Assembly (NCBI RefSeq): GCF_012027635.1
Contig: NZ_SNUS01000001.1
Coordinates: forward strand, 1,116,001 to 1,180,000
Direction of reading: 5' to 3'
Length of the DNA stretch: 64,000 nucleotides
Source: Thermococcus sp. 21S9
Lineage (GTDB): Archaea; Methanobacteriota_B; Thermococci; Thermococcales; Thermococcaceae
Shown here in pieces: positions 19,676-26,999 of the stretch. The position numbers were made by a program, and so were the translations under genes. How positions within the stretch are numbered: the first letter of the stretch is position 1; every line of letters begins with the position of its first letter. The notes under the pieces were generated by a model that worked only from the letters and a program-made list of their open reading frames with translations, ran no database searches and was not told the DNA's origin.

Positions 19676-20094
19676 GCGAGGAAACCCAGCAGCAGGTTAA
19701 CCTTAAGAAGAAGGAGAAGTGGGGAGTTGCCCACATTTACTCCTCCTACAACAACACCATCATCCACATCACCGACCTCACCGGGGCCGAGACCGTCTCC
19801 AGGTGGAGCGGTGGTATGGTCGTCAAGGCCGACAGGGACGAGCCCTCTCCGTACGCGGCTATGATTGCCGCCAAGAGGGCCGCTGAAGAGGCTATGGAGA
19901 AGGGCTTCGTCGGTGTTCACATCAAGGTTCGCGCCCCCGGAGGAAGCAAGAGCAAGACCCCTGGACCCGGTGCTCAGGCGGCAATCAGGGCCCTCGCGAG
20001 GGCCGGCCTCAGAATCGGCAGGGTGGAAGACGTTACCCCGATACCGCACGACGGAACCAGGCCCAAGGGCGGTAGGCGCGGTAGGCGCGTCTGA
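19672..20094 (+). CDS. rps11: 30S ribosomal protein S11 (uS11)
   Basis: The 140-residue uS11 is a platform protein near the exit site. The motifs [20 protein letters not shown] and the end [18 protein letters not shown] are diagnostic. It starts at ATG 19672, overlapping the rps4 stop. Confidence 0.97.
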   Translation: MSEETQQQVNLKKKEKWGVAHIYSSYNNTIIHITDLTGAETVSRWSGGMVVKADRDEPSPYAAMIAAKRAAEEAMEKGFVGVHIKVRAPGGSKSKTPGPGAQAAIRALARAGLRIGRVEDVTPIPHDGTRPKGGRRGRRV

Positions 20095-20123
20095 CCTCTA
20101 CAACTTCTTTTTTGGTGATGCAA

Positions 20124-20906
20124 ATGGAGCCGAAGTTTGAAATTCTTGAAAAGAGGGAGGACTCGATAAAGTTCATCGTTAGCGGCATAGACGTCGCCTT
20201 TGCCAACGCCCTTAGAAGGACTATTTTGGCCGACGTCCCGACCTTTGCCGTTGACGAGGTCGAGTTCTTCGAGAACGACTCCGCTTTATTCGACGAGATA
20301 ATCGCCCATAGGTTGGCCATGATTCCTCTCACGACTCCTGTCGAGAGGTTCTCGCTCGACGCGCTTGAACTCGACGACTACACCGTTACTCTCTCACTCG
20401 AGGCAGAGGGGCCCGGTATGGTTTACTCCGGCGACCTCAAGAGCAGTGACGAGGGAATCAAACCCGCGAACCCGAACATTCCGATAGTCAAGCTCGCCGA
20501 GGGGCAGAAGCTCACGCTCAACGCCTACGCCAAGCTCGGTCGCGGAAAGGACCACGCCAAGTGGCAGCCGGGCTTCGTCTACTACAAGTACCTGACGAAA
20601 ATCCACGTTAGCAAGGACGTTCCCGACTGGGAAGAGCTCAAGGAGCTCGCCGAGAGGCGCGGTTTACCTGTTGAGGAGAAGAAGGACGAGATAGTCATAA
20701 CCACCACCAAGGCCTTCTACCTGCCGAGGAAGTTCGAGGCCTACGAGGGCGAGAAGATTAGGGAAGAAGTAGTGCCTGGAACGTTCGTCTTTACAGTGGA
20801 AACAAACGGAGAGCTCCCCGTTGAGGAAATCGTGAGCATAGCGCTCAAGATACTCATGAGGAAGAGCGATAGATTTATAAACGAACTCCATAAATTAGCC
20901 GACTGA
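20124..20906 (+). CDS. rpoD: DNA-directed RNA polymerase subunit D (Rpo3)
   Basis: The 260-residue RNAP assembly-platform subunit is equivalent to half of the bacterial alpha dimer and eukaryotic RPB3. It is identified by [20 protein letters not shown] and the dimerisation tail [19 protein letters not shown]. The insertion domain lacks cysteines, so no Fe-S cluster is expected. The ATG at 20124 follows GGTGAT; ATG at 20118 is possible. The end carries the TATA box of tRNA-Leu. Confidence 0.94.
   Translation: MEPKFEILEKREDSIKFIVSGIDVAFANALRRTILADVPTFAVDEVEFFENDSALFDEIIAHRLAMIPLTTPVERFSLDALELDDYTVTLSLEAEGPGMVYSGDLKSSDEGIKPANPNIPIVKLAEGQKLTLNAYAKLGRGKDHAKWQPGFVYYKYLTKIHVSKDVPDWEELKELAERRGLPVEEKKDEIVITTTKAFYLPRKFEAYEGEKIREEVVPGTFVFTVETNGELPVEEIVSIALKILMRKSDRFINELHKLAD
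20874..20881 (+). promoter_or_regulatory. TATA box of tRNA-Leu(CAG), inside rpoD
   Basis: TTTATAAA ending 26 bases before the tRNA 5' end and lying in the last codons of rpoD, so the tRNA can be made independently of the operon mRNA. Confidence 0.6.
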
Positions 20907-20907
20907 C

Positions 20908-20995
20908 GCGGGGGTAGCCGAGCCTGGCCAAAGGCGCGGGATTCAGGGTCCCGTCCCGTAGGGGTTCCGGGGTTCAAATCCCCGCCCCCGCACCA
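20908..20995 (+). tRNA. tRNA-Leu(CAG)
   Basis: An 88-base type II tRNA. Acceptor GCGGGGG pairs with CCCCCGC, discriminator A, encoded CCA. The anticodon loop is TTCAGGG within stem CGGGA/TCCCG, and a long variable arm is present (TCCCGTAGGGGTT). It begins 2 bases after the rpoD stop. Confidence 0.95.
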
Positions 20996-21053
20996 TAACG
21001 CTCACCCCGTCCACCTGTCGGTTTCCCTGCGAGAGCGTTGAGGAGGTATGTTC

Positions 21054-21419
21054 ATGGTCAAGAGAACCGGTCCCACCGACATCAACCTGAGAAGGCTCAT
21101 TCGGGCACTCAGGAAGAAGTCGAACGAAGAGGGAGTTAAGATTTGGAAGGACATCGCTTGGCGCCTTGAGAGGCCGAGAAGGCAGAGGGCTGAAGTCAAC
21201 GTCAGCAAGATAAACCGCTACACCAAGGAGGGCGACACCGTAATCGTTCCGGGAAGCGTCCTCGGTGCAGGAAAGCTCGAGCACAAGGTCACCGTTGCAG
21301 CTTGGAAGTTCAGCGAGACCGCTAAGAAGAAAATCCTTGAGGCCGGTGGCGAGGTCATAACCATCGAGGAGCTTATGGAGAGAAACCCGAAGGGTAGTGG
21401 AGTAATCATAATGGAGTGA
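21054..21419 (+). CDS. rpl18e: 50S ribosomal protein L18e (eL18)
   Basis: The 121-residue eL18 is the archaeal/eukaryotic relative of the L15 fold. It is identified by [20 protein letters not shown] and [27 protein letters not shown] at 21041-21047 is spaced correctly for the ATG at 21054 rather than that at 21048. Confidence 0.94.
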   Translation: MVKRTGPTDINLRRLIRALRKKSNEEGVKIWKDIAWRLERPRRQRAEVNVSKINRYTKEGDTVIVPGSVLGAGKLEHKVTVAAWKFSETAKKKILEAGGEVITIEELMERNPKGSGVIIME

Positions 21420-21425
21420 TGGGCC

Positions 21426-21854
21426 ATGAGGATTATTAACGCTGAAGGACTCATACTCGGAAGGCTCGCCTCGAAGGTTGCCAAGATGCTCCTCGAGGGC
21501 GAAGAGGTCGTTATCGTCAACGCCGAGAAGGCCATCATCACCGGAAACCGCGAGGACATCTTCGCCAAGTACAAGCAGAGGACCGAACTCAGAACCAGAA
21601 CCAACCCGAGGAGGGGCCCCTTCTATCCGAAGAGGAGCGACGAGATAGTCAGGAGAACCGTTAGGGGCATGCTCCCCTGGAAGACCGACCGCGGAAGGAA
21701 GGCCTTCAGAAGGCTCAAGGTCTACGTCGGCGTTCCCAAGGAGTTTGAGGGCAAGGAGCTTGAGACCATAAGCGAGGCCCACATGTCGAGGCTTGCCACG
21801 CCGAAGTACGTCACCGTTGGTGAAGTGGCCAAGTTCCTCGGTGGAAAGTTCTGA
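21426..21854 (+). CDS. rpl13: 50S ribosomal protein L13 (uL13)
   Basis: The 142-residue uL13 shows [20 protein letters not shown] and [20 protein letters not shown]. It lies 6 bases after rpl18e and 10 before rps9, the usual archaeal rpl18e-rpl13-rps9 order. Confidence 0.96.
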   Translation: MRIINAEGLILGRLASKVAKMLLEGEEVVIVNAEKAIITGNREDIFAKYKQRTELRTRTNPRRGPFYPKRSDEIVRRTVRGMLPWKTDRGRKAFRRLKVYVGVPKEFEGKELETISEAHMSRLATPKYVTVGEVAKFLGGKF

Positions 21855-21864
21855 GGTGAGAAAG

Positions 21865-22272
21865 ATGAGGGTCATCCAGACTGCTGGAAAGAGGAAAACC
21901 GCCATAGCGAGGGCCACCATAAGGGAAGGAAAGGGAAGGGTGAGAATCAACCACAAGCCCGTCGAGATAATCGAGCCCGAGATAGCGCGCTTCACCATTA
22001 TGGAACCGCTCATCCTTGCCGGCGAGGAGATTGTCAGCAAGGTTGACATCGACGTCAAGGTCGAGGGCGGAGGCTTCATGGGTCAGGCCGAGGCCGCACG
22101 CGTTGCCATAGCAAGGGCCCTCGTCGAGTGGACCAACGACATGAACCTCAAGGAAAAGTTTATGAAGTACGACAGGACTATGCTCGTTGGCGACAGCAGG
22201 AGGACCGAGCCCCACAAGCCCAACCGCTCGACCAAGGGTCCGAGGGCCAAGAGGCAGAAGTCCTACCGTTGA
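21865..22272 (+). CDS. rps9: 30S ribosomal protein S9 (uS9)
   Basis: The 135-residue uS9 has a C-terminal tail ([11 protein letters not shown]) that reaches P-site tRNA. The N-terminus is [20 protein letters not shown]. The ATG at 21865 after GAGGTGAGAA is chosen; longer versions of this open frame reach into rpl13 and are not real. Confidence 0.96.
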   Translation: MRVIQTAGKRKTAIARATIREGKGRVRINHKPVEIIEPEIARFTIMEPLILAGEEIVSKVDIDVKVEGGGFMGQAEAARVAIARALVEWTNDMNLKEKFMKYDRTMLVGDSRRTEPHKPNRSTKGPRAKRQKSYR

Positions 22273-22304
22273 TGCCTTCCCTTTAACAATTTGAGGTGTG
22301 GGAA

Positions 22305-22502
22305 ATGATAGTCCCCGTCAGGTGCTTCACCTGCGGAAAGGTGCTGGCAGACAAGTACTACGAGTTCAAGAAGAGGGTTGAGGCCGGGGAAGACCCTGGC
22401 AAGGTCCTCGACGACCTCGGCGTCGAGAGGTACTGCTGCAGGAGAACGCTCCTCAGCCACGTGGAGCTCATCGACCAGGTAATGGTTTATAAAGTCTACT
22501 AA
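22305..22502 (+). CDS. rpoN: RNA polymerase subunit N (Rpo10)
   Basis: The 65-residue zinc-binding RNAP subunit is homologous to RPB10, anchoring subunits D and L. The unusual CX2C...CC site is seen in [11 protein letters not shown] and [10 protein letters not shown]. The ATG at 22305 follows GAGGTGTGG. A TATA box for tRNA-Pro lies in its last codons. Confidence 0.96.
   Translation: MIVPVRCFTCGKVLADKYYEFKKRVEAGEDPGKVLDDLGVERYCCRRTLLSHVELIDQVMVYKVY
22486..22493 (+). promoter_or_regulatory. TATA box of tRNA-Pro, inside rpoN
   Basis: TTTATAAA ending 26 bases before the tRNA-Pro 5' end, the same distance as for tRNA-Leu(CAG). Confidence 0.6.
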
Positions 22503-22519
22503 AAACCGCAATTCTGGGC

Positions 22520-22597
22520 GGGGCCGTGGGGTAGCTTGGTCTATCCTCCCGGCTTGGGGTGCCGGAGACCCGGGTTCAAATCCCGGCGGCCCCACCA
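22520..22597 (+). tRNA. tRNA-Pro(GGG)
   Basis: A 78-base tRNA. Acceptor GGGGCCG pairs with CGGCCCC, discriminator A, encoded CCA. Anticodon loop TTGGGGT in stem CCGGC/GCCGG; T arm CCGGG-TTCAAAT-CCCGG. It lies between rpoN and rpoK. Confidence 0.95.
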
Positions 22598-22654
22598 ACA
22601 TTCCGTTCACTGAAAAAACCTCTCTTGAAGGTGTGGAAGGAAGGGGTGGTGAGT

Positions 22655-22828
22655 ATGTTCAAGTACACCCGCTTTGAGAAGGCCCGCATCATCGGTGCGA
22701 GGGCTCTGCAAATAGCGATGGGCGCCCCCGTGCTGATAGACGTTCCCGAGGGAATAACTCCCCTTCAAGCTGCCTTGATGGAGTTCGAGAAGGGAATAAT
22801 CCCGCTCACCGTAATAAGGCCGAGCTGA
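22655..22828 (+). CDS. rpoK: RNA polymerase subunit K (Rpo6)
   Basis: The 57-residue subunit is homologous to RPB6/omega and stabilises the largest RNAP subunit. The core [20 protein letters not shown] and the tail [14 protein letters not shown] are typical. The ATG at 22655 follows GGTGGTGAGT. The next gene starts 6 bases after its stop. Confidence 0.95.
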   Translation: MFKYTRFEKARIIGARALQIAMGAPVLIDVPEGITPLQAALMEFEKGIIPLTVIRPS

Positions 22829-22834
22829 TGAACG

Positions 22835-23860
22835 ATGACGGTGATAGAGAACGTAATCGGCAGGGTTGCAGTGCTCAAGGGGGGCAAATACTCCGTTGAG
22901 GTAGACGTCATAACCAGCTCGAGCTTTGGGCGGTTTGCCTCGCCGATAGACGAGAACCCGAGCCTCTACATAGCCGAGGCTCATCGCGCTGTGAGCGAGG
23001 TTGACGAGATAATCGGACCCGAGCTAATAGGCTTCGACGCAACCGAGCAGGAGCTGATAGACAGCTACCTCTGGGAGATAGACGGAACCGAGAACTTCGG
23101 CCACATCGGAGCCAACACCGCGCTGGCGGTTTCTATAGCCACTGCAAAGGCCGCCGCCAGCGAGAAGAACCTTCCCCTCTACAGCTATCTTGGTGGAACT
23201 TTCACCACTGAGTTGCCCGTTCCAATCCTTGAGCTCGGTCGGGGTGAGGAGTTCGACTACTACGTCATGGTTCGCGATTTGATGGAGATTACCGACGTCG
23301 TTGACGCTTTCAACAGCGTCCTTGAGAACGTTGAGGGCAACACCGTTGAGGCCTACTCAAAGGCCACCGAAAAGGCCACCGACGAGCTCGGCCTTGAGGT
23401 TGCCCTCGGGCTCGTCCAGAAGAAGGAGCTCGACATTGAAACCGTCCTCTCGACGGTTGAGGACAACAACGTCGCTTACATAAAGCCCATTGGCGGTGAG
23501 GAGCTCTTCCTTGAGCTCATAGCCGGAACCCACGGGGTCTTCGTTGACGGCGAGTACCTCTTCCGTGAGAAGGACATACTCGACAGGCGCTACTACAACG
23601 CGCTCTCCATAAAACCCATAAACCTGGGCACGCTCACCGACTTGTACAATCTCATAAACGACGCCAAGTCGGAGAGAATCGTTCCAATCCTCTCGGAGGC
23701 TCGCTACGAGTCCTCCGATGAGGCCCTTGCCCACCTCGCGGTGGGCTTCCGTTGCCCGGCGATGGTCCTGGGGAAGGACTCCATCGCCAGGCTGAACGAG
23801 CTGATAAGAATAGCTGAGGATTTGGGTGAAAGGGGCAGGATAATAACCTTTGAAGGATGA
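22835..23860 (+). CDS. Enolase-like protein, probably inactive
   Basis: The 341-residue protein is homologous to enolase but shorter than the usual ~430. Fold markers remain: ENFGHIGANTALAVSIATAK, LPLYSYLGG, LAHLAVGF, LNELIRI. Active-site segments are lost: the N-terminal GASTG loop is absent, the SHRSGET motif reads SEARYESS, and the lysine of the KTG segment is not kept. Catalysis of 2-phosphoglycerate dehydration is therefore unlikely. It sits where enolase is often found in archaea, between rpoK and rps2, and may have a structural or regulatory role. Confidence 0.85.
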   Translation: MTVIENVIGRVAVLKGGKYSVEVDVITSSSFGRFASPIDENPSLYIAEAHRAVSEVDEIIGPELIGFDATEQELIDSYLWEIDGTENFGHIGANTALAVSIATAKAAASEKNLPLYSYLGGTFTTELPVPILELGRGEEFDYYVMVRDLMEITDVVDAFNSVLENVEGNTVEAYSKATEKATDELGLEVALGLVQKKELDIETVLSTVEDNNVAYIKPIGGEELFLELIAGTHGVFVDGEYLFREKDILDRRYYNALSIKPINLGTLTDLYNLINDAKSERIVPILSEARYESSDEALAHLAVGFRCPAMVLGKDSIARLNELIRIAEDLGERGRIITFEG

Positions 23861-23875
23861 GGAGGTGTGAAGGAA

Positions 23876-24481
23876 ATGGAGGAGTATCTCGTTCCACTCG
23901 ACCAGTATCTGGCAGCGGGTGTCCACATCGGCACCCAGCAGAAGACCCAGGACATGAAGAAGTTCATATACCGCGTCAGGCAGGACGGCCTCTACGTCCT
24001 CGACGTCAGGAAGACCGACGAGAGGCTCAAGGTGGCCGGTAAGTTCCTCGCCAAGTTCGACCCGGAAAACATCCTGGCCGTTAGCGTCAGGCTCTACGGC
24101 CAGAAGCCCGTCAAGAAGTTCGGCGAAGTCACCGGTGCCAGGGCCATTCCGGGCCGTTTCCTCCCGGGAACCATGACCAACCCGCAGGTCAAGAACTTCT
24201 TCGAGCCGGACGTCATCATCGTCACCGACCCAAGGGCAGACCACCAGGCCATGAAGGAGGCCGTTGAGATTGGAATACCGATAGTTGCCCTCGTCGACAC
24301 CGAGAACTTCCTGAGCTACGTTGACCTTGCCATTCCGACCAACAACAAGGGTAGAAAGGCCCTCGCGCTCATCTACTGGATACTCGCCAGGGAGATACTC
24401 TACAACAGGAAGGAAATCGAGAGCAGGGAGGACTTCAAGGTTCCCGTTGAGGACTTCGAGATGAGGATTGTGAGGACCTGA
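23876..24481 (+). CDS. rps2: 30S ribosomal protein S2 (uS2)
   Basis: The 201-residue uS2 is the archaeal/eukaryotic Sa-type. Motifs [20 protein letters not shown] and [20 protein letters not shown] are highly conserved. The ATG at 23876 follows GGAGGTG by 8 bases; the GTG at 23867 is part of that site. Confidence 0.96.
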   Translation: MEEYLVPLDQYLAAGVHIGTQQKTQDMKKFIYRVRQDGLYVLDVRKTDERLKVAGKFLAKFDPENILAVSVRLYGQKPVKKFGEVTGARAIPGRFLPGTMTNPQVKNFFEPDVIIVTDPRADHQAMKEAVEIGIPIVALVDTENFLSYVDLAIPTNNKGRKALALIYWILAREILYNRKEIESREDFKVPVEDFEMRIVRT

Positions 24482-24489
24482 GGGGAAGG

Positions 24490-24497
24490 TTTTTAAC
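24490..24497 (+). promoter_or_regulatory. TATA box of tRNA-Leu(TAA)
   Basis: TTTTTAAC 23 bases before the tRNA 5' end in the gap after rps2. Confidence 0.45.
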
Positions 24498-24520
24498 TTT
24501 CCCCCTGTATTTCCCCTCGC

Positions 24521-24608
24521 GCGGGGGTGCCCGAGCCTGGCCAAAGGGGCCGGACTTAAGATCCGGTGCCGCAGGGCTTCGCGGGTTCAAATCCCGTCCC
24601 CCGCACCA
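24521..24608 (+). tRNA. tRNA-Leu(TAA)
   Basis: An 88-base type II tRNA. Acceptor GCGGGGG/CCCCCGC, discriminator A, encoded CCA. Anticodon loop CTTAAGA in stem CCGGA/TCCGG, long variable arm, T arm GCGGG-TTCAAAT-CCCGT. Confidence 0.95.
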
Positions 24609-24611
24609 AAC

Positions 24612-24620
24612 CTTTAAAAG
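24612..24620 (+). promoter_or_regulatory. Probable TATA box for rpl40e
   Basis: CTTTAAAAG between tRNA-Leu and rpl40e, 45 bases before the rpl40e ATG; suggests independent transcription. Confidence 0.45.
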
Positions 24621-24665
24621 TTCCCCGTTGAACGAAACCCGTCAAGGTCATTTGAGGTGGTTGAG

Positions 24666-24821
24666 ATGGCGAGATTCCCCGAGGCTGAAGCAAGAATCTT
24701 CAGGAAGCTTATCTGCATGCGCTGTGGCGCCACCAACCCCTGGGGCGCAAAGAAGTGCAGAAAGTGTGGTTACAAGGGGCTTCGCCCCAAGGCCAGAGAA
24801 CCGCGCGGTGGCGGACGCTGA
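24666..24821 (+). CDS. rpl40e: 50S ribosomal protein L40e (eL40)
   Basis: The 51-residue zinc-ribbon ribosomal protein, free of the ubiquitin fusion found in eukaryotes. Cysteines lie at residues 17, 20, 31 and 34 ([20 protein letters not shown]), followed by a basic tail. The ATG follows GAGGTGGTTGAG. Its stop codon touches the end of the convergent padR gene with no gap. Confidence 0.93.
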   Translation: MARFPEAEARIFRKLICMRCGATNPWGAKKCRKCGYKGLRPKAREPRGGGR

Positions 24822-25151
24822 TTAGGTTTTCTTCAACTTTTTCAGCGTTTCTTCCAGAAACTCTATTCCCTCTTTTAGCAGTTCCTCACCCTTCGGCGTA
24901 AGCTTGTAGTACTTTCTGGCCGGCTTTCCTGTTTCGCTCTCCTGCCATTCTGCCGTAACGTAGCCGTCCTTCTCCAGCTTGTACAGGACGACGTACGAGC
25001 TGACGGTTGCTGGCTCGAAGTCAAAGGCCTCTTTTATGCGCTCCTTGAGCTCGTAGGCGTACATCGGCCTCTCCTCGAGGAGCCGGAGTATGTAGAGCCA
25101 GAGCACCTCCTTCGTAACCTTATTCCTCAACCTCTCTATTGGCGTCGTCAT
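24822..25151 (-). CDS. PadR-family transcriptional regulator
   Basis: The 109-residue winged-helix protein has the PadR pattern: helix LWLYILRLLEERPMYAYELK, recognition region PATVSSYVVLYKLEKDGYV and wing GKPARKYYKLTPKGEELLKE, then a short C-terminal helix for dimerisation. By family knowledge it is a repressor responding to small molecules. It is divergent from the FUN14-like gene with a 106-base gap holding an inverted repeat, so autoregulation and control of the neighbour are plausible. Confidence 0.88.
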   Translation of the reverse strand: MTTPIERLRNKVTKEVLWLYILRLLEERPMYAYELKERIKEAFDFEPATVSSYVVLYKLEKDGYVTAEWQESETGKPARKYYKLTPKGEELLKEGIEFLEETLKKLKKT

Positions 25152-25163
25152 GCTCCCACCTGT

Positions 25164-25178
25164 TTTACGTCTTGTAAA
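25164..25178. promoter_or_regulatory. Inverted repeat, possible PadR operator
   Basis: TTTAC-GTCTT-GTAAA, a perfect 5-base inverted repeat beginning 13 bases upstream of the padR start and overlapping its probable promoter. Family members bind such dyads to repress themselves; the assignment here is inferred. Confidence 0.35.
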
Positions 25179-25218
25179 TATTTTGGAAGCGTGTAATTTA
25201 AGCCTTTTGGGGATAAGG

Positions 25219-25226
25219 TTTTATAC
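25219..25226 (+). promoter_or_regulatory. TATA box for FUN14-like gene
   Basis: TTTTATAC ending 31 bases before the ATG of the FUN14-like gene. Confidence 0.5.
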
Positions 25227-25257
25227 GTTCGCTTCCTAAGGAACCTCGGTGGTGATT

Positions 25258-25557
25258 ATGGATTTCAACGTGAGTGGCATGTTTGGAGATATGGGCGTTG
25301 GAGCCCTCGTTGGATTCATCACCGGATACGCTCTCAAGAAACTCATGAAGCTGGCGATAGCTATAATCGGTGCCTACGTCCTGAGCCTATTCTACCTCCA
25401 GCAGAAGGGAGTAATAACAATAAACACAGACAAGCTATTCAACCTGACCGGTAGTCTTACCCAGCAGGTGGTCAGCCTCAGCCAGAAGGTCGTTGGAATC
25501 CTCCCGGGAACCAGCGCTTTCGTCGCGGGCTTTTACCTCGGTTTCAAAAAAGGATGA
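25258..25557 (+). CDS. FUN14-family membrane protein
   Basis: The 99-residue protein has the FUN14 pattern of Gly-rich hydrophobic segments: GALVGFITGYALKKLMKL, LAIAIIGAYVLSLFYLQQKG and a last AFVAGFYLGFKKG. FUN14 proteins occur in archaea and as mitochondrial outer-membrane proteins; the archaeal function is unknown. The ATG at 25258 follows GGTGGTGATT. It is convergent with the phosphoesterase-fold gene, 4 bases apart. Confidence 0.8.
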   Translation: MDFNVSGMFGDMGVGALVGFITGYALKKLMKLAIAIIGAYVLSLFYLQQKGVITINTDKLFNLTGSLTQQVVSLSQKVVGILPGTSAFVAGFYLGFKKG

Positions 25558-25561
25558 GGAA

Positions 25562-26323
25562 TCAGACCTTCCCGCGGTAGAGAATCTTGATGAGCTCCTC
25601 GGGAAGGCCTTCCTTCTTGATTTTCTCCTCAACGAGCTTCTTCTCTTTCTCGTAGTCGACCTCGATGAACTTGGCGTGGAGCGTGTCAACGTCAACCAGC
25701 GCGAAGGTTGCCTTGTGGTTCTTGCTCGGCGGGTAGCCTATGCTTCCGGGGCAGATGACCCTACCGTACCTCGTCATCGCGTTGACCGGGTACTTCGGCG
25801 ACGCCACGAAGAGTATCTCGTAGTCCTTGACAGGCCTCATTATGGCCTCGTAGTAGCTCGTCGGCTGGTCGGGAAGAACCTGCCCATCGAACGGGTTGAG
25901 CGGGCTTCCGTAGACGCCAAAGATGTCGTTCTTACCTATCTTGTCGACGAGGTAAATCGGCAGGTCCCTGATGAACTCCCTGCCCTCGTGGCCGAGCTTC
26001 TCCCAGGTGTACTTGAGGGCCTTCTTGATGTATGGTGGGTAGTCCAGCTTGTCGATGTAATCAGGCCCCTCCGCGTGCGGGTCGCTGGCGGCTATAACCT
26101 GGTCGAACTCACCGCGGATGACCTTGACGACGTTGTTCCTGATGAGGTCGTCGAGCGTGTCAAGGACCTCACTCGGGTACGGGAAGAGACCGACGACGTT
26201 TCCAAGGACGTAGTACTTCTCAATCTCATAACCTTCCTCCTTGAGAGCCTCAATCTTCTCGAGGGCCTTCGCCAGGGCGGGGAGGTTTCCGTTTATGTTC
26301 GCCAAAACAGCCACGTACACCAT
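25562..26323 (-). CDS. Metallophosphoesterase-fold protein lacking metal ligands
   Basis: The 253-residue protein aligns along its length with calcineurin-like phosphoesterases of the YfcE-like group, but the metal-binding positions are changed. The expected SDIHGN reads ANINGN, LGDVVG reads LGNVVG, RGNxD reads RGEFD, VHGSP reads VYGSP and GHTHxP reads ASPKYP. The framework (FPYPSEV, CPGSIGYP) is kept. It is unlikely to be a hydrolase and may bind a ligand or partner. A TATA-like TTTAAAT on the minus strand near 26374 precedes it. Confidence 0.85.
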   Translation of the reverse strand: MVYVAVLANINGNLPALAKALEKIEALKEEGYEIEKYYVLGNVVGLFPYPSEVLDTLDDLIRNNVVKVIRGEFDQVIAASDPHAEGPDYIDKLDYPPYIKKALKYTWEKLGHEGREFIRDLPIYLVDKIGKNDIFGVYGSPLNPFDGQVLPDQPTSYYEAIMRPVKDYEILFVASPKYPVNAMTRYGRVICPGSIGYPPSKNHKATFALVDVDTLHAKFIEVDYEKEKKLVEEKIKKEGLPEELIKILYRGKV

Positions 26324-26431
26324 GATACCACCTCCGTTTTTTCTTACCTGAAGAAACTAAAAGCTCCAAGGTATTTAAACGTTTCGGGGCATTTGAGTTT
26401 TGATAGAAGGGTATTGAGAGGGCTCAGGGCA

Positions 26432-26518
26432 TCAGAAGGGAAGGCGTCCCTTCTTTTTCTTGGCCCTCTTCTCCCTGTGCATGCTCTCAAGGTAGAGTAA
26501 GAGTGCGTCCTCTATCAT
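26432..26518 (-). CDS. 28-residue microprotein
   Basis: This very short gene encodes MIEDALLLYLESMHREKRAK followed by KKKGRLPF. The support is a perfect ribosome binding site, AAAGGAGGTGAGAGAG, directly before the ATG. The same 16 bases plus ATGATA occur before the other small gene at 30879. The product would be an amphipathic helix with a strongly basic end. Function unknown; it may be a peptide binding a nucleic acid or ribosome. Real translation is inferred. Confidence 0.6.
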   Translation of the reverse strand: MIEDALLLYLESMHREKRAKKKKGRLPF

Positions 26519-26570
26519 CTCTCTCACCTCCTTTGGTTTTTGAATCTTGAGGTATCCTGCTCAATGGAAC

Positions 26571-26852
26571 TCGTTTGTCAAACTTCGCGCTCGGCCTTTG
26601 TGAAAGCTGGCGGAAATGCCCGTTCTTACCAATGGGCAAAAGTCAGTCGTGCATTAGGCGAGTGCAACTTTGACTGGGGGTTTGACACTAAATGAAGCCC
26701 CTTTCGAGTAGTTTCGACTTTGTTTTCGGCGCCTAAAGGGCGCCTTTGAAGAGTGAAACACCGATTGAAGGAGCAAATGGAGGAAACCTGCTTAAAACAA
26801 GGACATGCCCGAGAAAGGCACCCAATTTTCCGCCAGCGCTTGCGCAAGCAGG
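26571..26852. repeat. tRNA-Arg-associated intergenic repeat, copy A
   Basis: A non-coding stretch of about 280 bases between the microprotein gene and the 3' end of tRNA-Arg(CCT). The block 26629-26763 aligns with 36029-36162 of copy B (shared words GTGCA, GCAACTTT, GTTTC, GAAGAGTGAAACAC). GCTGGCGGAAA occurs near 26605 and, inverted, near 26829. A long hairpin lies at 26711-26759. Short open frames in it look like chance. Confidence 0.65.
26711..26759. repeat. Long hairpin unit, copy A
   Basis: Outer stem GTTTC/GAAAC and inner stem GGCGCCT/GGGCGCC around an AAA loop. It corresponds to the hairpins at 36109-36158 and 36293-36339 with compensatory base changes. Confidence 0.7.
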
Positions 26853-26860
26853 GGCTGTGA

Positions 26861-26938
26861 TGGCGGACCGGCGGGGCTTCGAACCCCGGACCTGCGGCTT
26901 AGGAGGCCGCCGCCCTATCCTGGCTAGGCTACCGGTCC
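26861..26938 (-). tRNA. tRNA-Arg(CCT)
   Basis: A 78-base tRNA on the minus strand. Acceptor GGACCGG/CCGGTCC, discriminator G, encoded CCA. Anticodon loop CTCCTAA in stem GCGGC/GCCGC; T arm CCGGG-GTTCGAA-type. It lies between repeat copy A and the Lrp gene. Confidence 0.95.
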
Positions 26939-26967
26939 ACTGCCCGCTATTCCCTCCCGGGGAAGAG

Positions 26968-26975
26968 TATTTAAA
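26968..26975. promoter_or_regulatory. Shared TATA box, tRNA-Arg(CCT) and Lrp gene
   Basis: TATTTAAA lies 30 bases from the tRNA-Arg 5' end (minus strand) and about 25 bases from the Lrp start (plus strand). As the only TATA-like element in the gap it may serve both directions. Confidence 0.45.
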
Positions 26976-26999
26976 GTTTACGGTTTACTTTTGGCGGTG

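Noticed and set aside
20943-22079. A 378-codon open frame on the minus strand across rpl18e, rpl13 and rps9
   Set aside because: It is antisense to three well-conserved ribosomal genes; long antisense frames are expected in this G+C-rich DNA, and its protein is low-complexity and unlike any family.
23357-24544. A 395-codon minus-strand frame antisense to the enolase-like gene and rps2
   Set aside because: Same reasoning: it mirrors conserved genes and even covers part of a tRNA gene.
25493-26500. A 335-codon plus-strand frame antisense to the phosphoesterase-fold gene
   Set aside because: The minus-strand product aligns with a known fold; the plus-strand product shows only mirror-type composition.
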